DNA from: Saprospiraceae bacterium
GTDB taxonomy: Bacteria; Bacteroidota; Bacteroidia; Chitinophagales; Saprospiraceae
Length of the DNA: 5,557 nt
Direction: 5' to 3'
Assembly (NCBI GenBank): GCA_020436955.1
Contig: JAGQWW010000201.1
Location: forward strand, 1 to 5,557
Below are positions 5,504 to 5,557 of the stretch, piece after piece. Numbering within the stretch: position 1 is the stretch's first letter; every line of letters begins with the position of its first letter. A model generated the notes under the pieces. It worked only from the letters and a program-made list of their open reading frames with translations, did not search any database and was not told the origin of the DNA. The position numbers and the translations under genes were made by a program.

Positions 5504-5557
5504 GGTCTTTGGTCTTTAGTCTTTGGTGGCTGTTGGCTATTGGCCTTTAGCTATTCC
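5504..5557. repeat. Heptamer array, GGTCTTT to GTTGGCT types, cut by window end
   Basis: Seven complete 7-bp units and a partial one reach the window edge. The first three are GGTCTTT, GGTCTTT and AGTCTTT; the later ones are of the GTTGGCT type. Neighbouring units agree at 31 of 42 positions. The end (5540-5556, TTGGCCTTTAGCTATTC) is an exact copy of 5394-5410, and the match extends to 20 of 21 bases when 5390-5410 is compared with 5536-5556. The array probably continues past the window. Confidence 0.9.

Larger units (their letters stand above)
5188..5557. other. Non-coding tail built of short periodic repeats
   Basis: This 370-bp stretch to the window edge holds no plausible gene on either strand and no tRNA-like fold that I can see. 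After about 33 unremarkable bases (5188-5220), most of it is organised in 7-bp or 15-bp units, listed separately. The non-repetitive parts are 5256-5291, which is A/T-rich after a G run, and a C/G-rich inverted repeat at 5346-5369. One TAnnTTTG match (TAGATTTG, 5250-5257), the Bacteroidota -7 promoter form, falls inside a heptamer array. It has no suitable -33 TTG or downstream gene in the window, so I do not call a promoter. Confidence 0.85.

Noticed and set aside
5188..5557. Tail region as a mobile element remnant, attachment site or replication origin.
   Set aside because: There is no transposase fragment, no terminal inverted repeats with a target duplication, no tRNA end, and no DnaA-box cluster that I can see.

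Overview
The window looks like a chromosomal stretch of a member of the Bacteroidota. The signs are starts preceded by A-rich leaders (for example AAAACA before ATG) instead of clear Shine-Dalgarno sites, a lipoprotein of the style common in this phylum, a TM2-domain protein, a family 92 glycoside hydrolase, and an RluE-type pseudouridine synthase of the form seen in these bacteria. I cannot place it below phylum from the sequence alone.

Layout. All five genes are on the + strand. (1) 52-807 encodes an unrecognised lipoprotein with six cysteines besides the lipidated one. (2) 823-1419 encodes a TM2 membrane protein with a C-terminal domain that resembles SmpA/OmlA. It follows gene 1 after only 15 bp, so the two probably share a transcript. 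(3) 1477-3786 encodes an exported GH92 alpha-mannosidase whose catalytic and subsite residues point to alpha-1,2 specificity. (4) 3852-4430 encodes an RluE-like 23S rRNA pseudouridine synthase that appears to start at TTG. (5) 4519-5187 encodes a small alpha/beta hydrolase with an intact Ser-Asp-His triad. (6) 5188-5557 is a 370-bp tail with no recognisable gene. I see no pathway joining the five genes. There is no SusC/SusD pair or other glycan gene beside the mannosidase, and no tRNA, rRNA, CRISPR, insertion sequence or defence module.

The unexplained signal is in the spaces between genes. All three intergenic regions after the mannosidase (3787-3851, 4431-4518, 5188-5557) are built largely of short units repeating every 7 nt. 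The heptamer differs from place to place: TCATA-core units before the RluE gene, TTTTGAT units facing ATCAAAA units before the hydrolase, and a mosaic of several heptamer families plus a 15-bp unit in the tail. The two spacers before the mannosidase (808-822 and 1420-1476) and the first 51 bases show no such pattern. Two arrays run to, or nearly to, the start codon of the next gene, where they could affect initiation. The period resembles the heptanucleotide repeats known from cyanobacterial spacers, but I see no evidence of relatedness. The repeat structure is directly visible; its origin and function are inference.
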